NCBI GenBank assembly: GCA_016720465.1
Contig: JADKKO010000004.1
Coordinates: 248,001 to 312,000, forward strand
Source of the DNA: Holophagaceae bacterium
GTDB taxonomy: Bacteria; Acidobacteriota; Holophagae; Holophagales; Holophagaceae
Length of the DNA: 64,000 bases
Reading direction: 5' to 3'
Part shown: piece after piece, positions 37,946 to 47,759 of the stretch
How the letters are laid out: every line of letters begins with the position of its first letter
Position numbering within the stretch: position 1 is the stretch's first letter
Program-made: the position numbers and the translations under genes
The notes under the pieces: model-generated
What the model saw: only the letters and a program-made list of their open reading frames with translations
The model's database searches: none
Told to the model about the DNA's origin: nothing

Positions 37946-38716
37946 ATGATCCAAACCCCGCTCACACCCGAAGCCAAAGCCGCCCTGGAAGCCGGAATCA
38001 AGGAATTCCCGTTCTGGTACCACCGCATCGAGCTGGCGGAGGGCGTGGTGACCCCCGGCTGGGCGCCCCTGGAGGCCAAGGCCTACCAGTTGCCAGATCG
38101 CCTGGATGGATTGCGGGTCCTGGATGTCGGCGCCTGGGACGGCTACTGGAGCTTCGAGGCGCTGCGGAGGGGCGCGCGGGAGGTCGTGGCCATCGATGAT
38201 TTCTCCGACTTCCTCGGAAAACTTGAGACCCGCCAGCGGAAAGGCTGGGAGACCTTCGATTTTTGCCGGGAGGCCCTTGGCTACGGCGAGGACCGCTGCA
38301 AGCGCATCGAGATGAGCGTCTACGACGTGACCGAGGATAAGCTCGGCCGCTTCGACGTGGTCTTCTGCTTCGGCACGCTGTACCACCTGCGGCACCCCCT
38401 GCTGGCCCTGGATCGCCTGGGGGCGGTCTGCGACCGCGAAATCTATATCGAAAGCGCCATCTGCGACGACTACAGCCCCCACCAGGGCGGTTTCGGCCGC
38501 GGCTACGCCGGCCACATGGTGATGGAGTTCTACCCGAAGAAGGAATACGGCAACAACGAGACGAACTGGTGGGCGCCTTCCCTCAACTGTCTGGCTTCCA
38601 TGGTCTACGCAGCGGGTTTTCACAAGGTGGAGTATTGGAAATTGATTCCCAGGGCCGGCCAGCTCGCCTATTGCCGCGGCTTCTCCAAGGGGACCAAACA
38701 GGAGCCGGAGGCGTAG
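37946..38716 (+). CDS. CmoB-like SAM-dependent methyltransferase (DUF1698)
   Basis: 256 residues. The SAM site reads LRVLDVGAWDGYWSFEALRRGA with VVAIDDFSD, and the segment FDVVFCFGTLYHLRHPLLALDRL is typical of CmoB/DUF1698 proteins. CmoB carboxymethylates U34 of tRNA; this shorter protein may act on tRNA, a small molecule or a sugar. It is convergent with the OGT cluster (one base between stops), so a glycan substrate is possible but unproven. Confidence 0.8.
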   Translation: MIQTPLTPEAKAALEAGIKEFPFWYHRIELAEGVVTPGWAPLEAKAYQLPDRLDGLRVLDVGAWDGYWSFEALRRGAREVVAIDDFSDFLGKLETRQRKGWETFDFCREALGYGEDRCKRIEMSVYDVTEDKLGRFDVVFCFGTLYHLRHPLLALDRLGAVCDREIYIESAICDDYSPHQGGFGRGYAGHMVMEFYPKKEYGNNETNWWAPSLNCLASMVYAAGFHKVEYWKLIPRAGQLAYCRGFSKGTKQEPEA

Positions 38717-38717
38717 T

Positions 38718-40475
38718 TCAGCCCTTCTCCCGGCATTTCTCCCGCCAGATCCGTCGGAGCAGCGCCTCCAATTCCCTGGCCAGTCCAGCACCATCGCAGA
38801 GGCTGGAGGCCGCCATGGCAACCCTCAAGCCCTCCCGCATCCGGTTGCGGCGCGGCTCATCCACCGCCAATTCCAGGGCGATGCGCTGGTAGGACTGTTC
38901 ATCCGCAGCCACCAGCTCGCCGTGCCCCACGGCGTTCAGCAGGCTCACGCCCACCCGGCCCGCGTGCCGGGAGCCTTCCAGCGTGACCACCGGGACTCCC
39001 ATCCAGAGGGCCTCGCAGGTCGTGGTGGTGCCCGCGTAGGGGAACGGGTCCAGGGCGATATCGACCTCCTGGTAGGGCAGGAGCGGCGATCCCTCGAAAC
39101 TCCAGCCCCTCAGATCCAGCCGCTCCGAGTCGATCCCATGGCGCCCGAAACGCTCGCACAGCCCTTCGCGCACGCTGCCGTCCGCCAGGGTATGGGACTT
39201 GAGCAGAAGGCGGGAGCCGGCGCAGTCGCGCAGTATCGAGGCCCAGAGGGCCACTACGCGGTCGTTCGCCTTGGCGAGGTTGTTGAAACTGCCGAAGGTG
39301 ATGAATCCATTTTTATCCGCCGGAGAGGGACCTGGCGCTGGGGCATCCGGAGGGGGCGCATAGGCCAGGAAGGTCCGGCCCAGCCGCAGGAGCGGCTCGG
39401 TGCCATGGGCTTCGGAACCAGCGGGGTCGGTGAGGGTGTCCACGATGCGGCCATCGAAGCAATCCATGCCGGTCGTGGCGGGGTAGCCGAGATAGCTGAG
39501 CTGGATCGGCGCCGGCCTCACGGCGAAAACGGGCAGCCGATTGGAGGCGCTGTGGCCCGCTAGGTCGAGGGCCGCATGGATGCCATCCGCGCGGATCATT
39601 TCAGCGACCGCCGCGTGGGACTTGCCCGTCACATCGCGCCACTCATCGCAAAGCTGCTTCAGCCGCTCCGTGTCCCCATCGGGCTTCAGCGTGTCGCTGT
39701 AGCCGAAGACCCGCACCTGTCCACGATCAAGGTTGCGCAGGAGGCCTTCCAGGAAGAAGGCGCAGGAGTGCCGCCGGAAGTCCGGCGACAGGAAGGCGAC
39801 CTTCAGCCGCGCGTCCGGATCCTTCCCGGCGAATGCGGGACCCGGCCGCGTGGGCGCGAAACGGCGCACCCATTCCCGGTGGGCGGCCACGAGATCCCGG
39901 ACTTCCAACGCTGGGTCGAAAAGCCGGGCGTACAGCAGATACTCCTGGGCCACCGGGTCGTTGGGCGTGAGCGCCACCGCCCGCTCCAGCAAGGGCATCG
40001 CTTCCCCGGGCCGTCCCGTAGCCAGGGCCGATTCCCCCAGGGCCATCCAGGCGTCGCGGTTGCTGGGCTCCACCTGGGCCACGAACTCGAAGTGGGCTTT
40101 CGCTTCCTGGAGCCGCCCCTCGTGGCGCAGCAGCTGGCCGAGTTTGAGGCGGCCCGGGATGAACGCTGGATGGGCCCGGGCGACGGGCTCCAAGGCCTCC
40201 ACGGCTTCGCGCAGGCGCCCCGCCAGGCCGAGGGCGTGGGCCAGGTTGATCGCGAAGCCGGGATTCAGGGGACGAAGTTCAAGGGAGCGCGCGAGCAGCG
40301 GCAGCCCCTCCTCCAGCCGCCCGGATCCGCTCAGCAGCATCCCCAGCAGATGAAGCGCGTCGCTGTGCTCCGGTTCCCGTTCCAGCAGGGCGCGGCACTC
40401 CGCTTCGGCCGCGACGGATTGGCTCCCTGCGCTGAAACGCAAGGCCGCATCGAAGGAGCCTCCCCCGGCGCTCAT
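38718..40475 (-). CDS. TPR-containing OGT/SPINDLY-like glycosyltransferase (GT41), copy 1
   Basis: 585 residues from MSAGGGSFDAALRFSAGSQ. About five TPR units fill 20-190. The GT41 domain then runs from LKVAFLSPDFRRHSCAFFLEGLL through LDLAGHSASNRLPVFAVRPAPIQLSYLGYP, FGSFNNLAKANDRV and LDPFPYAGTTTTCEALWMGVPVV. The lysine in NLAK matches the nucleotide-binding lysine of OGT. Bacterial members transfer sugars to proteins. It overlaps copy 2 by four bases (ATGA) and is last in the run from mreB. Confidence 0.88.
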   Translation of the reverse strand: MSAGGGSFDAALRFSAGSQSVAAEAECRALLEREPEHSDALHLLGMLLSGSGRLEEGLPLLARSLELRPLNPGFAINLAHALGLAGRLREAVEALEPVARAHPAFIPGRLKLGQLLRHEGRLQEAKAHFEFVAQVEPSNRDAWMALGESALATGRPGEAMPLLERAVALTPNDPVAQEYLLYARLFDPALEVRDLVAAHREWVRRFAPTRPGPAFAGKDPDARLKVAFLSPDFRRHSCAFFLEGLLRNLDRGQVRVFGYSDTLKPDGDTERLKQLCDEWRDVTGKSHAAVAEMIRADGIHAALDLAGHSASNRLPVFAVRPAPIQLSYLGYPATTGMDCFDGRIVDTLTDPAGSEAHGTEPLLRLGRTFLAYAPPPDAPAPGPSPADKNGFITFGSFNNLAKANDRVVALWASILRDCAGSRLLLKSHTLADGSVREGLCERFGRHGIDSERLDLRGWSFEGSPLLPYQEVDIALDPFPYAGTTTTCEALWMGVPVVTLEGSRHAGRVGVSLLNAVGHGELVAADEQSYQRIALELAVDEPRRNRMREGLRVAMAASSLCDGAGLARELEALLRRIWREKCREKG

Positions 40476-42655
40476 CGGGAATTCGCGCAGGCTTCGACCC
40501 AGGCGCTCCGGATCAGGGCTTCGAATTTGCGCGCGAAGCCTTTGCGATCGCAGAGGCTCGACTCCACCAGCCGGGCCCGCAGGGAGGCGCGCAGATCCGC
40601 GAGGCGCGTGGCATCCATCGCAAGCTCCAGAGCGATGCGGACGTAGGCGTCCTCGTCCGAGGCGATGAGACGGGCCAGGCCCACCTGGTTCAGGAGGCTC
40701 GCGCCGACGCGGGCCGCGTGGCGGTCCCCGGCCAGCGTGACCACCGGGACGCCCATCCACATGGCTTCGCAGGTGGTGGTGGTGCCGTTGTAGGGAACCG
40801 GGTCCAGCGCGATGTCCACGTCGCCATAGCGTTCGAGGTGGAATTCCGGGCTGCTGTCCCATCCTCTGAGGTCCAGCCGGTCCGGCGGGATCCCCGCTTC
40901 GGCGGCCCGCTTCCGGGTCAGCGCTTGGACGCCGGGATCCGCCAGCTGGTGGGCCTTCAGCAGGAGCCGAGCTTCGGGCGCGGCTGCCAGGACCCGTCCC
41001 CAGAGCCTCAAGGTCCGGCCGTTCTGCTTGTGCAGCGCATTGAAACTGCCGAAGGTGGTGAACCCCTTGCGGACCGAGGGCGGCGCCGCGGGTTTGGGCG
41101 CGGTGATCAACGGCTTATAGGCCAGGAAACCGCCGGGGAGGCGCACCAGGGGCTCCGTGTGGTGCGCCTCGGAGCCAGGCGGATCGGCCCATTCATCGGT
41201 GATGCGGCCATCAAAACAGGTGAGTCCGGTCGTATTGGGATAACCCAGCCAGGTGAACTGCACGGGGGCGGGGCGGTTCACGAACACCGGCAGGCGGTTG
41301 CGGGCGCTGTGGCCCGATAGATCGATCAGGACATCCACGGCCTCCCGGCGGATCAGCGCTTCGGATTCTCCGAGCGACCGGGCCCCCAGCTCATGCCAGG
41401 CCCCCGCGCCCCGCTTCAACCCCTCGGTCACCAGATCCTTTTCCGAACCCGTGGAGAACACCCACAACTCGAAGGCTTCCCGGTCCAGGTGCTCGAACAG
41501 GCATTCATAGAAATACCAGCAGGAGTGCCGGTGGAAATCGCCTGACACCAAGCCCACGCGCAATTTCCGGCCGGGGACCGGATCAGTGATCGGCGCCCGG
41601 GCTTCAGCGGTTTCCACCCCGAATTCCCGGCCATAGGCTTTGTGGGCCTCGAACAGTGCATCCGGGCTCCAGTCCTCCAGATCGTTGAGGGCGAAGAGAT
41701 AGTTGCTGTGGGTTTCCCATTGCCCGGTGTGCAGGGCCTTGGCTTGGGCGAGCACCTTGGCGGCCTCGGAGGCCAGGCCCATCGCCTTCAACAGGTTGCC
41801 GTAATTGTTGAGGGTGAGGATGTCCGTGGCGTCGCGGGCCAGCGCCTTCTCATAGTGGAGTTTGGCCTCGGTGAACCGTGCCTGGCGGTAGCGCATGAGC
41901 GCCAGGGATTGATGGGCGCCCTTGGAGGTCGGGTCCAGGACCAAAGCTCCTTTCAAGGCGGTCTCTGCATCCTCCCGGCGGCCCAGTCCCACCAGCTCGT
42001 CGCCCAGCCCTTCCAGCATCCGAGCGAACTCCGCCGCACCCGCGGGACGCAGCGCCGCGGCCCGGCGCAACGCCTCCTGCGCGCCCAGGGCATCGCGTTG
42101 CCGGATGAGGGCCTGGCCGAGGTTCAGGTGAGCGGCCAGCAGGCCTGGCGCCACTTCCGAGGCCCGGCGGAAGCAGGGGATGGCTGCATCGAGCTGATTC
42201 GATGAAGCCAGGATCAGCCCAAGGTTGTTCCAGGCTTCTCCGCTGCCCGGAAAACGCTGCGTAGCCTCCCGTAGAAGCGCCATGGCGCGCTGGGGATCGT
42301 CTCCATGGAGCTGGGCCAGGCCGAGGTAGGCCTGGGGATGGGGAGCACCGAGCTGGATGCAGGCCTCCATCTGCTCCCGGGCCTCCGCCTGCCTGCCTGC
42401 TTCCTGGAACAGGGCGCCGAGCTGGAGTTTCAGGGCGGCCATCGTGGGCGCGGTCCCCACCGCCCGGCTGAGGAATTCGACCGCCTTGGGCAGGCTCCCC
42501 AATTCGCGGTGGACCAGGGCGCTGAGCTGCAAGGCTTCGGTGTGGCCGGGGTCGATCTCGAGGACCTGGGCGGCGGCGGCCAGCGCATCGGCGAACCTGC
42601 GGCCCTCGAAGGCCGTCCTCGCCGCATTCCAGAAGGTTGATGGATCGATCGCCAT
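40472..42655 (-). CDS. TPR-containing OGT/SPINDLY-like glycosyltransferase (GT41), copy 2
   Basis: 727 residues from MAIDPSTFWNAARTAFEG; it has the longest TPR region of the three, about ten units over the first 340 residues. The catalytic half has LRVGLVSGDFHRHSCWYFYECL, LIDLSGHSARNRLPVFVNRPAPVQFTWLGYP, FGSFNALHKQNGRT and LDPVPYNGTTTTCEAMWMGVPVV. The key lysine (ALHK) is kept. It starts four bases after the stop of copy 3 and overlaps copy 1. Different TPR lengths suggest different protein targets. Confidence 0.88.
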   Translation of the reverse strand: MAIDPSTFWNAARTAFEGRRFADALAAAAQVLEIDPGHTEALQLSALVHRELGSLPKAVEFLSRAVGTAPTMAALKLQLGALFQEAGRQAEAREQMEACIQLGAPHPQAYLGLAQLHGDDPQRAMALLREATQRFPGSGEAWNNLGLILASSNQLDAAIPCFRRASEVAPGLLAAHLNLGQALIRQRDALGAQEALRRAAALRPAGAAEFARMLEGLGDELVGLGRREDAETALKGALVLDPTSKGAHQSLALMRYRQARFTEAKLHYEKALARDATDILTLNNYGNLLKAMGLASEAAKVLAQAKALHTGQWETHSNYLFALNDLEDWSPDALFEAHKAYGREFGVETAEARAPITDPVPGRKLRVGLVSGDFHRHSCWYFYECLFEHLDREAFELWVFSTGSEKDLVTEGLKRGAGAWHELGARSLGESEALIRREAVDVLIDLSGHSARNRLPVFVNRPAPVQFTWLGYPNTTGLTCFDGRITDEWADPPGSEAHHTEPLVRLPGGFLAYKPLITAPKPAAPPSVRKGFTTFGSFNALHKQNGRTLRLWGRVLAAAPEARLLLKAHQLADPGVQALTRKRAAEAGIPPDRLDLRGWDSSPEFHLERYGDVDIALDPVPYNGTTTTCEAMWMGVPVVTLAGDRHAARVGASLLNQVGLARLIASDEDAYVRIALELAMDATRLADLRASLRARLVESSLCDRKGFARKFEALIRSAWVEACANSR

Positions 42656-42659
42656 GGGA

Positions 42660-44732
42660 TCAGCCCACCGTCCCGCAGCGTTCCACCCAGGCGGAGCGCA
42701 GCGCCCTTCCAAATTTGTCCGCGAAGGCCGGCCCGTCGCAAAGGGGAGAGCCCATCATCCGCGCGCGAAGGCTGCCCCGCAGCGCCTTCAGGCGCTCTCC
42801 ATCCCCGCCGAGCAGCACGGCCCTCTCCACGTACTCCGATTCAGAGGCAGCGATGCATTCCCGGAGCCCCACCTGGTTCAGAAGGCTCGAGCCCACCCGC
42901 GCCGAATGGCGATCGCCCTCCAGGGTGATGACCGGCACGCCCATCCACATGGCTTCGCAGGTGGTGGTGGTGCCGTTGTAAGGAAAGGGATCCAGCGCGA
43001 TGTCGATCTGGCCGTAAAGGCTCAGGTGCTCGCGGTCGCCCTCGACCCAGGAGGAGAGCATCAGCCTTTCCTCCGGCAATCCGGCATCCAGGAGGCGCTG
43101 CACCACCAGCCGCTTCGCGGCTTCATCCCCGAACGCCCAAGTCTTGAGGTAAAGCCTGGCTTCCGGCACGCGCCGCATCACCTCCGCCCACACCCGCAGC
43201 GTGGAATCACTGAGCTTTGCCAGAGCATTGAAGCATCCGAAGGTCGGGTAGCCCCTCCTTGCCATGGGCGTTTCCGCGATCTCCGGCGACTCGGAGGGTG
43301 GCTGGTAGCAGAGGAACCCTCCCGGCAGCCGCACGACCTTCTCCGAGTGCCAGGTGGTGCCTTCCTCGGGATCGGCCCAGGCATCGCTGATCCGCAAATC
43401 CATGCGCGAGAGGCCGGTGGTGTTCGGGTAGCCCAACCAGGTCACTTGCAGCGGCGCGGGCTTGAACGCGAAAGCCCCGAGCCGGTTCCCGCCGGTATGT
43501 CCTCCCAGGTCCACCAGGATGTCGACGCCATCCCGCCGGATCAGCTCCGCCAGCGGCTTGTCCTCCAGATCCTTCACGTCCCTCCAAAGGTCCACTAGGC
43601 CGCGGAACCGGTCCGTCACCGCGTCCTCCACCTCCACCGATGCGTAGGCGACGGCTTCCATGGCCTTCCGGTCATAGTGGCTGAGCAGCGGTTCCAGGAA
43701 GAACGCGCAGGAGTGGCGATGGAAATTCGCGGAGACGAATCCAACGCGGAGCCGCTTTTCCGGGTCCCGCACGGGGAGTTCCGCCAATGGCTCCGTAGGC
43801 GCTTCGTGGACCGCCGACCAGGTCCGATGGGCCTCCGCGATCATCTCGTTGGAAGGTCCATCCGGGAAATGGAGTCCGTAGATGTAATTGCTGCGCATCA
43901 GGGCTGAATCAGGTTCGAGCTCGACCGCCCGCTTCACCCTCGGGAGCGCTTCATCCAACCGTCCCAAGTCCTTGAGCAGCCGCGCGTGGTTGTTCAAAGT
44001 GGGTGGATCCGGCCTGAGCCGCTCAGCCTGTTCGAAGACCGCCAGGGCTTCCTGGATGCGCCATTCCCAGCGCAGCAGCGTCCCCAGGTTATGCAGGGCC
44101 GCGCTGTGCGCGGGATCCAGATCCACCGCGCGCTGGAAGGCTGAAATGGCTTCCGCGGGATGGCCCATGCGCCGGTTGATCTCGCCCAGGTTGAAGTGGG
44201 CCCCGGCGTCCCCGGGCAGAAGCGCGGCCGCCTTCTGGAAATGCCATCGGGCCTCGGCCGTCCGGTTCGCGCTGTCCAGCAGGGCGCCCAGGCGCGCGTG
44301 GGCATCCGCAAGATCGGGGGACTGGGCCAGGGCCTTCCGGAGGTGATCCACTGCCGTGGCGCCCTCGTTGCGATCATAGGCCATCAGGCCCAAAAAGTAG
44401 TGGGCCTCGAAATTCATCGGCTCCTGTTCGAGCACGGCTTCGAAGGCGCGCCTCGCGGCTTCGGCCTCACCCGTCTCCCGCAGCATCAGCGCCCTGTGGA
44501 GCAGGGGAACCGGCGAGCCGGGGTTCAGCGCTATGGCTTTGCCGATCCACTCGAGCGCCTCCTCCAGCTGGCCTGATCCATGAAGGATCACGCTTCCGAG
44601 ATGCCAGGCCTCGCCATGTCCCGGAATGGCTTCCACCACCGCCCGGCAATGGGCCAGGGCGCCCGCCCCATCGCCGTTGAAATAGTCTTGCTGGGCCGAG
44701 GCCCACCGGATTTCTGGACCCTGCACCTTCAC
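42660..44732 (-). CDS. TPR-containing OGT/SPINDLY-like glycosyltransferase (GT41), copy 3
   Basis: 690 residues from a GTG (VKVQGPEIRW) that overlaps the rodA stop codon (GTGA). TPR units fill about 10-300. The catalytic half has LRVGFVSANFHRHSCAFFLEPLL, LVDLGGHTGGNRLGAFAFKPAPLQVTWLGYP, FGCFNALAKLSDST and LDPFPYNGTTTTCEAMWMGVPVI. The overlap means translation of this glycosyltransferase is tied to that of RodA. Confidence 0.87.
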   Translation of the reverse strand: MKVQGPEIRWASAQQDYFNGDGAGALAHCRAVVEAIPGHGEAWHLGSVILHGSGQLEEALEWIGKAIALNPGSPVPLLHRALMLRETGEAEAARRAFEAVLEQEPMNFEAHYFLGLMAYDRNEGATAVDHLRKALAQSPDLADAHARLGALLDSANRTAEARWHFQKAAALLPGDAGAHFNLGEINRRMGHPAEAISAFQRAVDLDPAHSAALHNLGTLLRWEWRIQEALAVFEQAERLRPDPPTLNNHARLLKDLGRLDEALPRVKRAVELEPDSALMRSNYIYGLHFPDGPSNEMIAEAHRTWSAVHEAPTEPLAELPVRDPEKRLRVGFVSANFHRHSCAFFLEPLLSHYDRKAMEAVAYASVEVEDAVTDRFRGLVDLWRDVKDLEDKPLAELIRRDGVDILVDLGGHTGGNRLGAFAFKPAPLQVTWLGYPNTTGLSRMDLRISDAWADPEEGTTWHSEKVVRLPGGFLCYQPPSESPEIAETPMARRGYPTFGCFNALAKLSDSTLRVWAEVMRRVPEARLYLKTWAFGDEAAKRLVVQRLLDAGLPEERLMLSSWVEGDREHLSLYGQIDIALDPFPYNGTTTTCEAMWMGVPVITLEGDRHSARVGSSLLNQVGLRECIAASESEYVERAVLLGGDGERLKALRGSLRARMMGSPLCDGPAFADKFGRALRSAWVERCGTVG

Positions 44733-45841
44733 CTCGACTTGGCCTGGTGGTGGATGTTCATGATGATGCCCAGGGCCAGGAAGAAGGCCAAGGTGCTGGA
44801 GCCGCCGTAGGTGAAGAAGGGCAAGGGAATGCCCGTGGTGGGAAGGGCACCGCTCACCATGCCGATGTTGATCAGGATATGGAAGCCGAAGATCCCCGCC
44901 GCCCCCACGCAGAAATAGGTTCCGATCGCCGTGGTCGCCTCCCCCGCGATGGCGAGGATCCGGTGCAGGAGCACGCCGAACAGCGCAAGCGCGATCAGGA
45001 TGCCGACGAACCCCCGTTCCTCGGCCCACACGGAGAACACGAAATCCGTGGTCTTCACGGGAAGGAAGTTCAACTGGGTCTGGGAGCCGCTCATGAAGCC
45101 CTTGCCCCACAGCCCCCCGGCGCCGATGGCGATGCGGCTCTGGTTCACCTGGTAGCCCTTCCCTTTCAAGTCGCGGGAAGGATCGATGAAGGTGAGGATG
45201 CGCTCCTTCTGGTAGGTCTTCAGCTTATAGTTCCAGACCACCGTGGAGAGCAGCGTGAAGCCCAGGACCCCCGCCACGACCCATCTCCAGCGGATTCCCC
45301 GCAGAAGGGGGAAGAGCAGGAGGATCGGCGAATAGGTCATCGCCACGCCCAGATCTGGCTGCTTGAGCACCAGGAACATGGGGAAGAACAACAGTCCCGC
45401 GGCCCCCACCAGATCCCAGTTCGTGAGGCCCTCCGGCGACTTGGTGCCCAGCCGGTGGGCCACGAAGAGCAGGACGATCCACTTCACGAATTCGGACGGT
45501 TGGAGGCTGATGCCGCCCCAGGTCAGCCAGCTCTTCGAACCGGAAACCGTATGCCCGATGACCAGCACCACGAGCAGGCCCAGAAGGCCCGTGATGTAGA
45601 TGGACAAACTGCTTTGCGCCAGGCGCCGGTAGTCGAAGCGCGATAACAGCAGCATCGCCAGCAGGCCCAGTCCGTTCCAAACGCTCTGCCGGAGCCACAA
45701 AGCCTGGTGCGCTGTGCCCTTCCCGGCGGAGTAGAGGGTGAGCGTGCCGAGGGTGCTGAGGACCAGCACCAGGAACAGCAGGACCGGATCCAGGTTCCGG
45801 GTGGATTTGTTCAATGCGCCCGGCGTCATCGGCAGGTTCAT
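44729..45841 (-). CDS. rodA: Peptidoglycan glycosyltransferase RodA (SEDS family)
   Basis: 370 residues from the ATG at 45841, which overlaps the mrdA stop by one base; a GTG one codon upstream is also possible. About ten membrane helices are visible with SEDS motifs SGSKSWLTWGGISLQPSEFVK, LKQPDLGVAMTY and TTGIPLPFFTYGGSS. RodA polymerises glycan strands during elongation with PBP2, encoded directly upstream. Confidence 0.96.
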   Translation of the reverse strand: MNLPMTPGALNKSTRNLDPVLLFLVLVLSTLGTLTLYSAGKGTAHQALWLRQSVWNGLGLLAMLLLSRFDYRRLAQSSLSIYITGLLGLLVVLVIGHTVSGSKSWLTWGGISLQPSEFVKWIVLLFVAHRLGTKSPEGLTNWDLVGAAGLLFFPMFLVLKQPDLGVAMTYSPILLLFPLLRGIRWRWVVAGVLGFTLLSTVVWNYKLKTYQKERILTFIDPSRDLKGKGYQVNQSRIAIGAGGLWGKGFMSGSQTQLNFLPVKTTDFVFSVWAEERGFVGILIALALFGVLLHRILAIAGEATTAIGTYFCVGAAGIFGFHILINIGMVSGALPTTGIPLPFFTYGGSSTLAFFLALGIIMNIHHQAKSR

Positions 45842-47757
45842 CACCGGGCACCGTCCGCTTGGGGCTTGGGCGGGGCGGCCGGCTCCTGGTCCTGCTCGGC
45901 CTCATCGCTTTGGGGTTCTTCAAAAGCGTCCGGCAGTTTTCCGCCGGGAGGCGGCAGCGGTTTCTTCAAGCGGTCGAGGAACCAGTACTGGCACAATTTC
46001 CGGGCGATGGGCGCGGCGGCATCGGCGCCAAACCCAGCGTTCTCCACGACGACCGCCCAGGCGATCTGCGGATTCTCGCGCGGCGCGTAGCCGGCGAACA
46101 GCGCATTGTCCCGGAACTGCTTGGCCAGGGTCCGATAGTGCGCCTTGTCCACGAAGGTCGTGACCTGGCTGGTCCCGGTCTTGCCGCACATGGTGACGCC
46201 CGGAAGGGCTGATTTGTGGGCGGTGCCGCTGCGCACCACTTCATACAGGCCTTCATCCAGGACGGCCCAGACCTTCGGATCCAGCCCCGCGTCCCTCGGC
46301 TTCTGGGGAGGGATGATCTTCATCTGCCCCGATTCGTCGCGCTGGCCGTAGAGCAGGTGCGGCGTGAGCACCTTCCCCTTGGCGCCGAGCATCGCGTAGA
46401 AGCGCGCCAGCGCGATGGGCGTGACGCCATTCTGGCCCTGGCCGATGGCCACGCTGATGGTTTCGCCGGCGTACCACTTCTTTTCCTTGCGCCCGTGCCT
46501 GGCCTTCCAGTCGCGGCTGGGAATGCGCGAAGGCAGCTCATTGGGGAGGTCCACCTGGGTGAGCTCCGTAAGCCCGTATTTGGCGGCGGTCGCGTGGATT
46601 TCATCCACGTCCAGCCGCGCTCCCAGCTCATAGAAATAGACATCGCAGCTCCGGGCGATGGCCTGCACCAGATTCAGGGTCCCGTGGACGCCGTCGCACC
46701 GGAATTCGCGGCCGTAGTAGGTCTTCCTGCCATGGCAGGTGAACGTGGATTCCGGAGAGATGATGCCCTTTTCCAGGGCGCAAAGCGCGATCAGCAATTT
46801 GTAGGTGGAACCCGGCGGATAAAGCCCCTGGGTGGCCCGGTCGAGCATGGGCTGGGTGGGGTTGCGCACGTACAGGTCCACGTCCTCCTGGCTCATGTGG
46901 CCCAGGAATGCGTTGGGATCGAAGGACGGGCTGGAGTAGAGCGCGAGGATGCCGCCATCCCGCAGATCGATCACCACGCCCGCGCCCCGCTCTTCGCCAA
47001 AGGCATCCTGCATGGTCTTTTGGAGCCCTGAGTCCAACGTGAGATACACGCTTTGGCCCGGTGTGGAATTCTCCAGCCCGTAGAGCGCGACTTCGCGGCC
47101 GAGGTGGTCCACCAGGCTCTTCCGCTGGCCATCCTGGCCCTTCAGCAGATCGTTCCGGGCAGCTTCGAATCCGCTGCGGCCGACGATCTCGCCCAATTGG
47201 TAGCGGCCCGGCTCCTTCGACATGAGCTGTGGATTCACCTCGCCCACGTAGCCGAGCACGTGGGCGGCCAGCTCGTCGCCCTGGTACACCCGCCGCGGCG
47301 CCACTTCGATGCTGAGAAAAGGAAACCGGGCCCGCAGGTTCTCCGCCCTCGCCAGGCCGGAGTCATCCAGGTTGTCCTGCACGATCAGGGAGCGTTTCAT
47401 CCCGGCGCTCCGCGCCATCTGCACCCGCCGAGCCAATTGGGCCGGGTCCTGCTCCAGCGCCTGGGCCAGGGATTCCACCTGCGAGGCTTCCTTCGGGAGG
47501 TCCTCCTGCTGGATCACCAGGTGCAAGGCCCTGCGGTTGTCCACGAGGCGATGCCCGTTCCGGTCGAAGATGATGCCCCGCGGCGCGGGCGTGGTGCGCA
47601 CCTTCACCGCCTGGCTCAGGGCCAGCTGCTGCAATTCGCTCCGCCTCACCACCTGCAGCCATGCGTAGACCAGGCCGAGGCCCAGCACCATCAGCCATGC
47701 GGCGGCCTGGAGCGTGGCGAGCCGTTTGCGCAGGAGGTTGCGTTGGCGGAGGTCCAC
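45841..47757 (-). CDS. mrdA: Penicillin-binding protein 2, elongation transpeptidase
   Basis: 638 residues from a GTG with GAGG just upstream, two bases after the mreD stop. A short cytoplasmic tail and one membrane helix (AAAWLMVLGLGLVYAWLQ) precede the dimerisation domain (PRGIIFDRNGHRLVDNRR). The transpeptidase domain has the catalytic Ser317 in GSTYK, SCD as the second motif and KTG at Lys526. It cross-links peptidoglycan with RodA. The C-terminus is an acidic Pro-rich tail. Confidence 0.96.
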   Translation of the reverse strand: MDLRQRNLLRKRLATLQAAAWLMVLGLGLVYAWLQVVRRSELQQLALSQAVKVRTTPAPRGIIFDRNGHRLVDNRRALHLVIQQEDLPKEASQVESLAQALEQDPAQLARRVQMARSAGMKRSLIVQDNLDDSGLARAENLRARFPFLSIEVAPRRVYQGDELAAHVLGYVGEVNPQLMSKEPGRYQLGEIVGRSGFEAARNDLLKGQDGQRKSLVDHLGREVALYGLENSTPGQSVYLTLDSGLQKTMQDAFGEERGAGVVIDLRDGGILALYSSPSFDPNAFLGHMSQEDVDLYVRNPTQPMLDRATQGLYPPGSTYKLLIALCALEKGIISPESTFTCHGRKTYYGREFRCDGVHGTLNLVQAIARSCDVYFYELGARLDVDEIHATAAKYGLTELTQVDLPNELPSRIPSRDWKARHGRKEKKWYAGETISVAIGQGQNGVTPIALARFYAMLGAKGKVLTPHLLYGQRDESGQMKIIPPQKPRDAGLDPKVWAVLDEGLYEVVRSGTAHKSALPGVTMCGKTGTSQVTTFVDKAHYRTLAKQFRDNALFAGYAPRENPQIAWAVVVENAGFGADAAAPIARKLCQYWFLDRLKKPLPPPGGKLPDAFEEPQSDEAEQDQEPAAPPKPQADGAR

Positions 47758-47759
47758 GG

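Noticed and set aside
38718..44732. Frameshifted pieces of one large glycosyltransferase
   Set aside because: Each of the three has its own start, TPR region and complete catalytic domain, so they are separate paralogs.
45841..47757. PBP2 second motif SCD instead of SxN as a defect
   Set aside because: An Asp at this place is normal for elongation PBP2 proteins.
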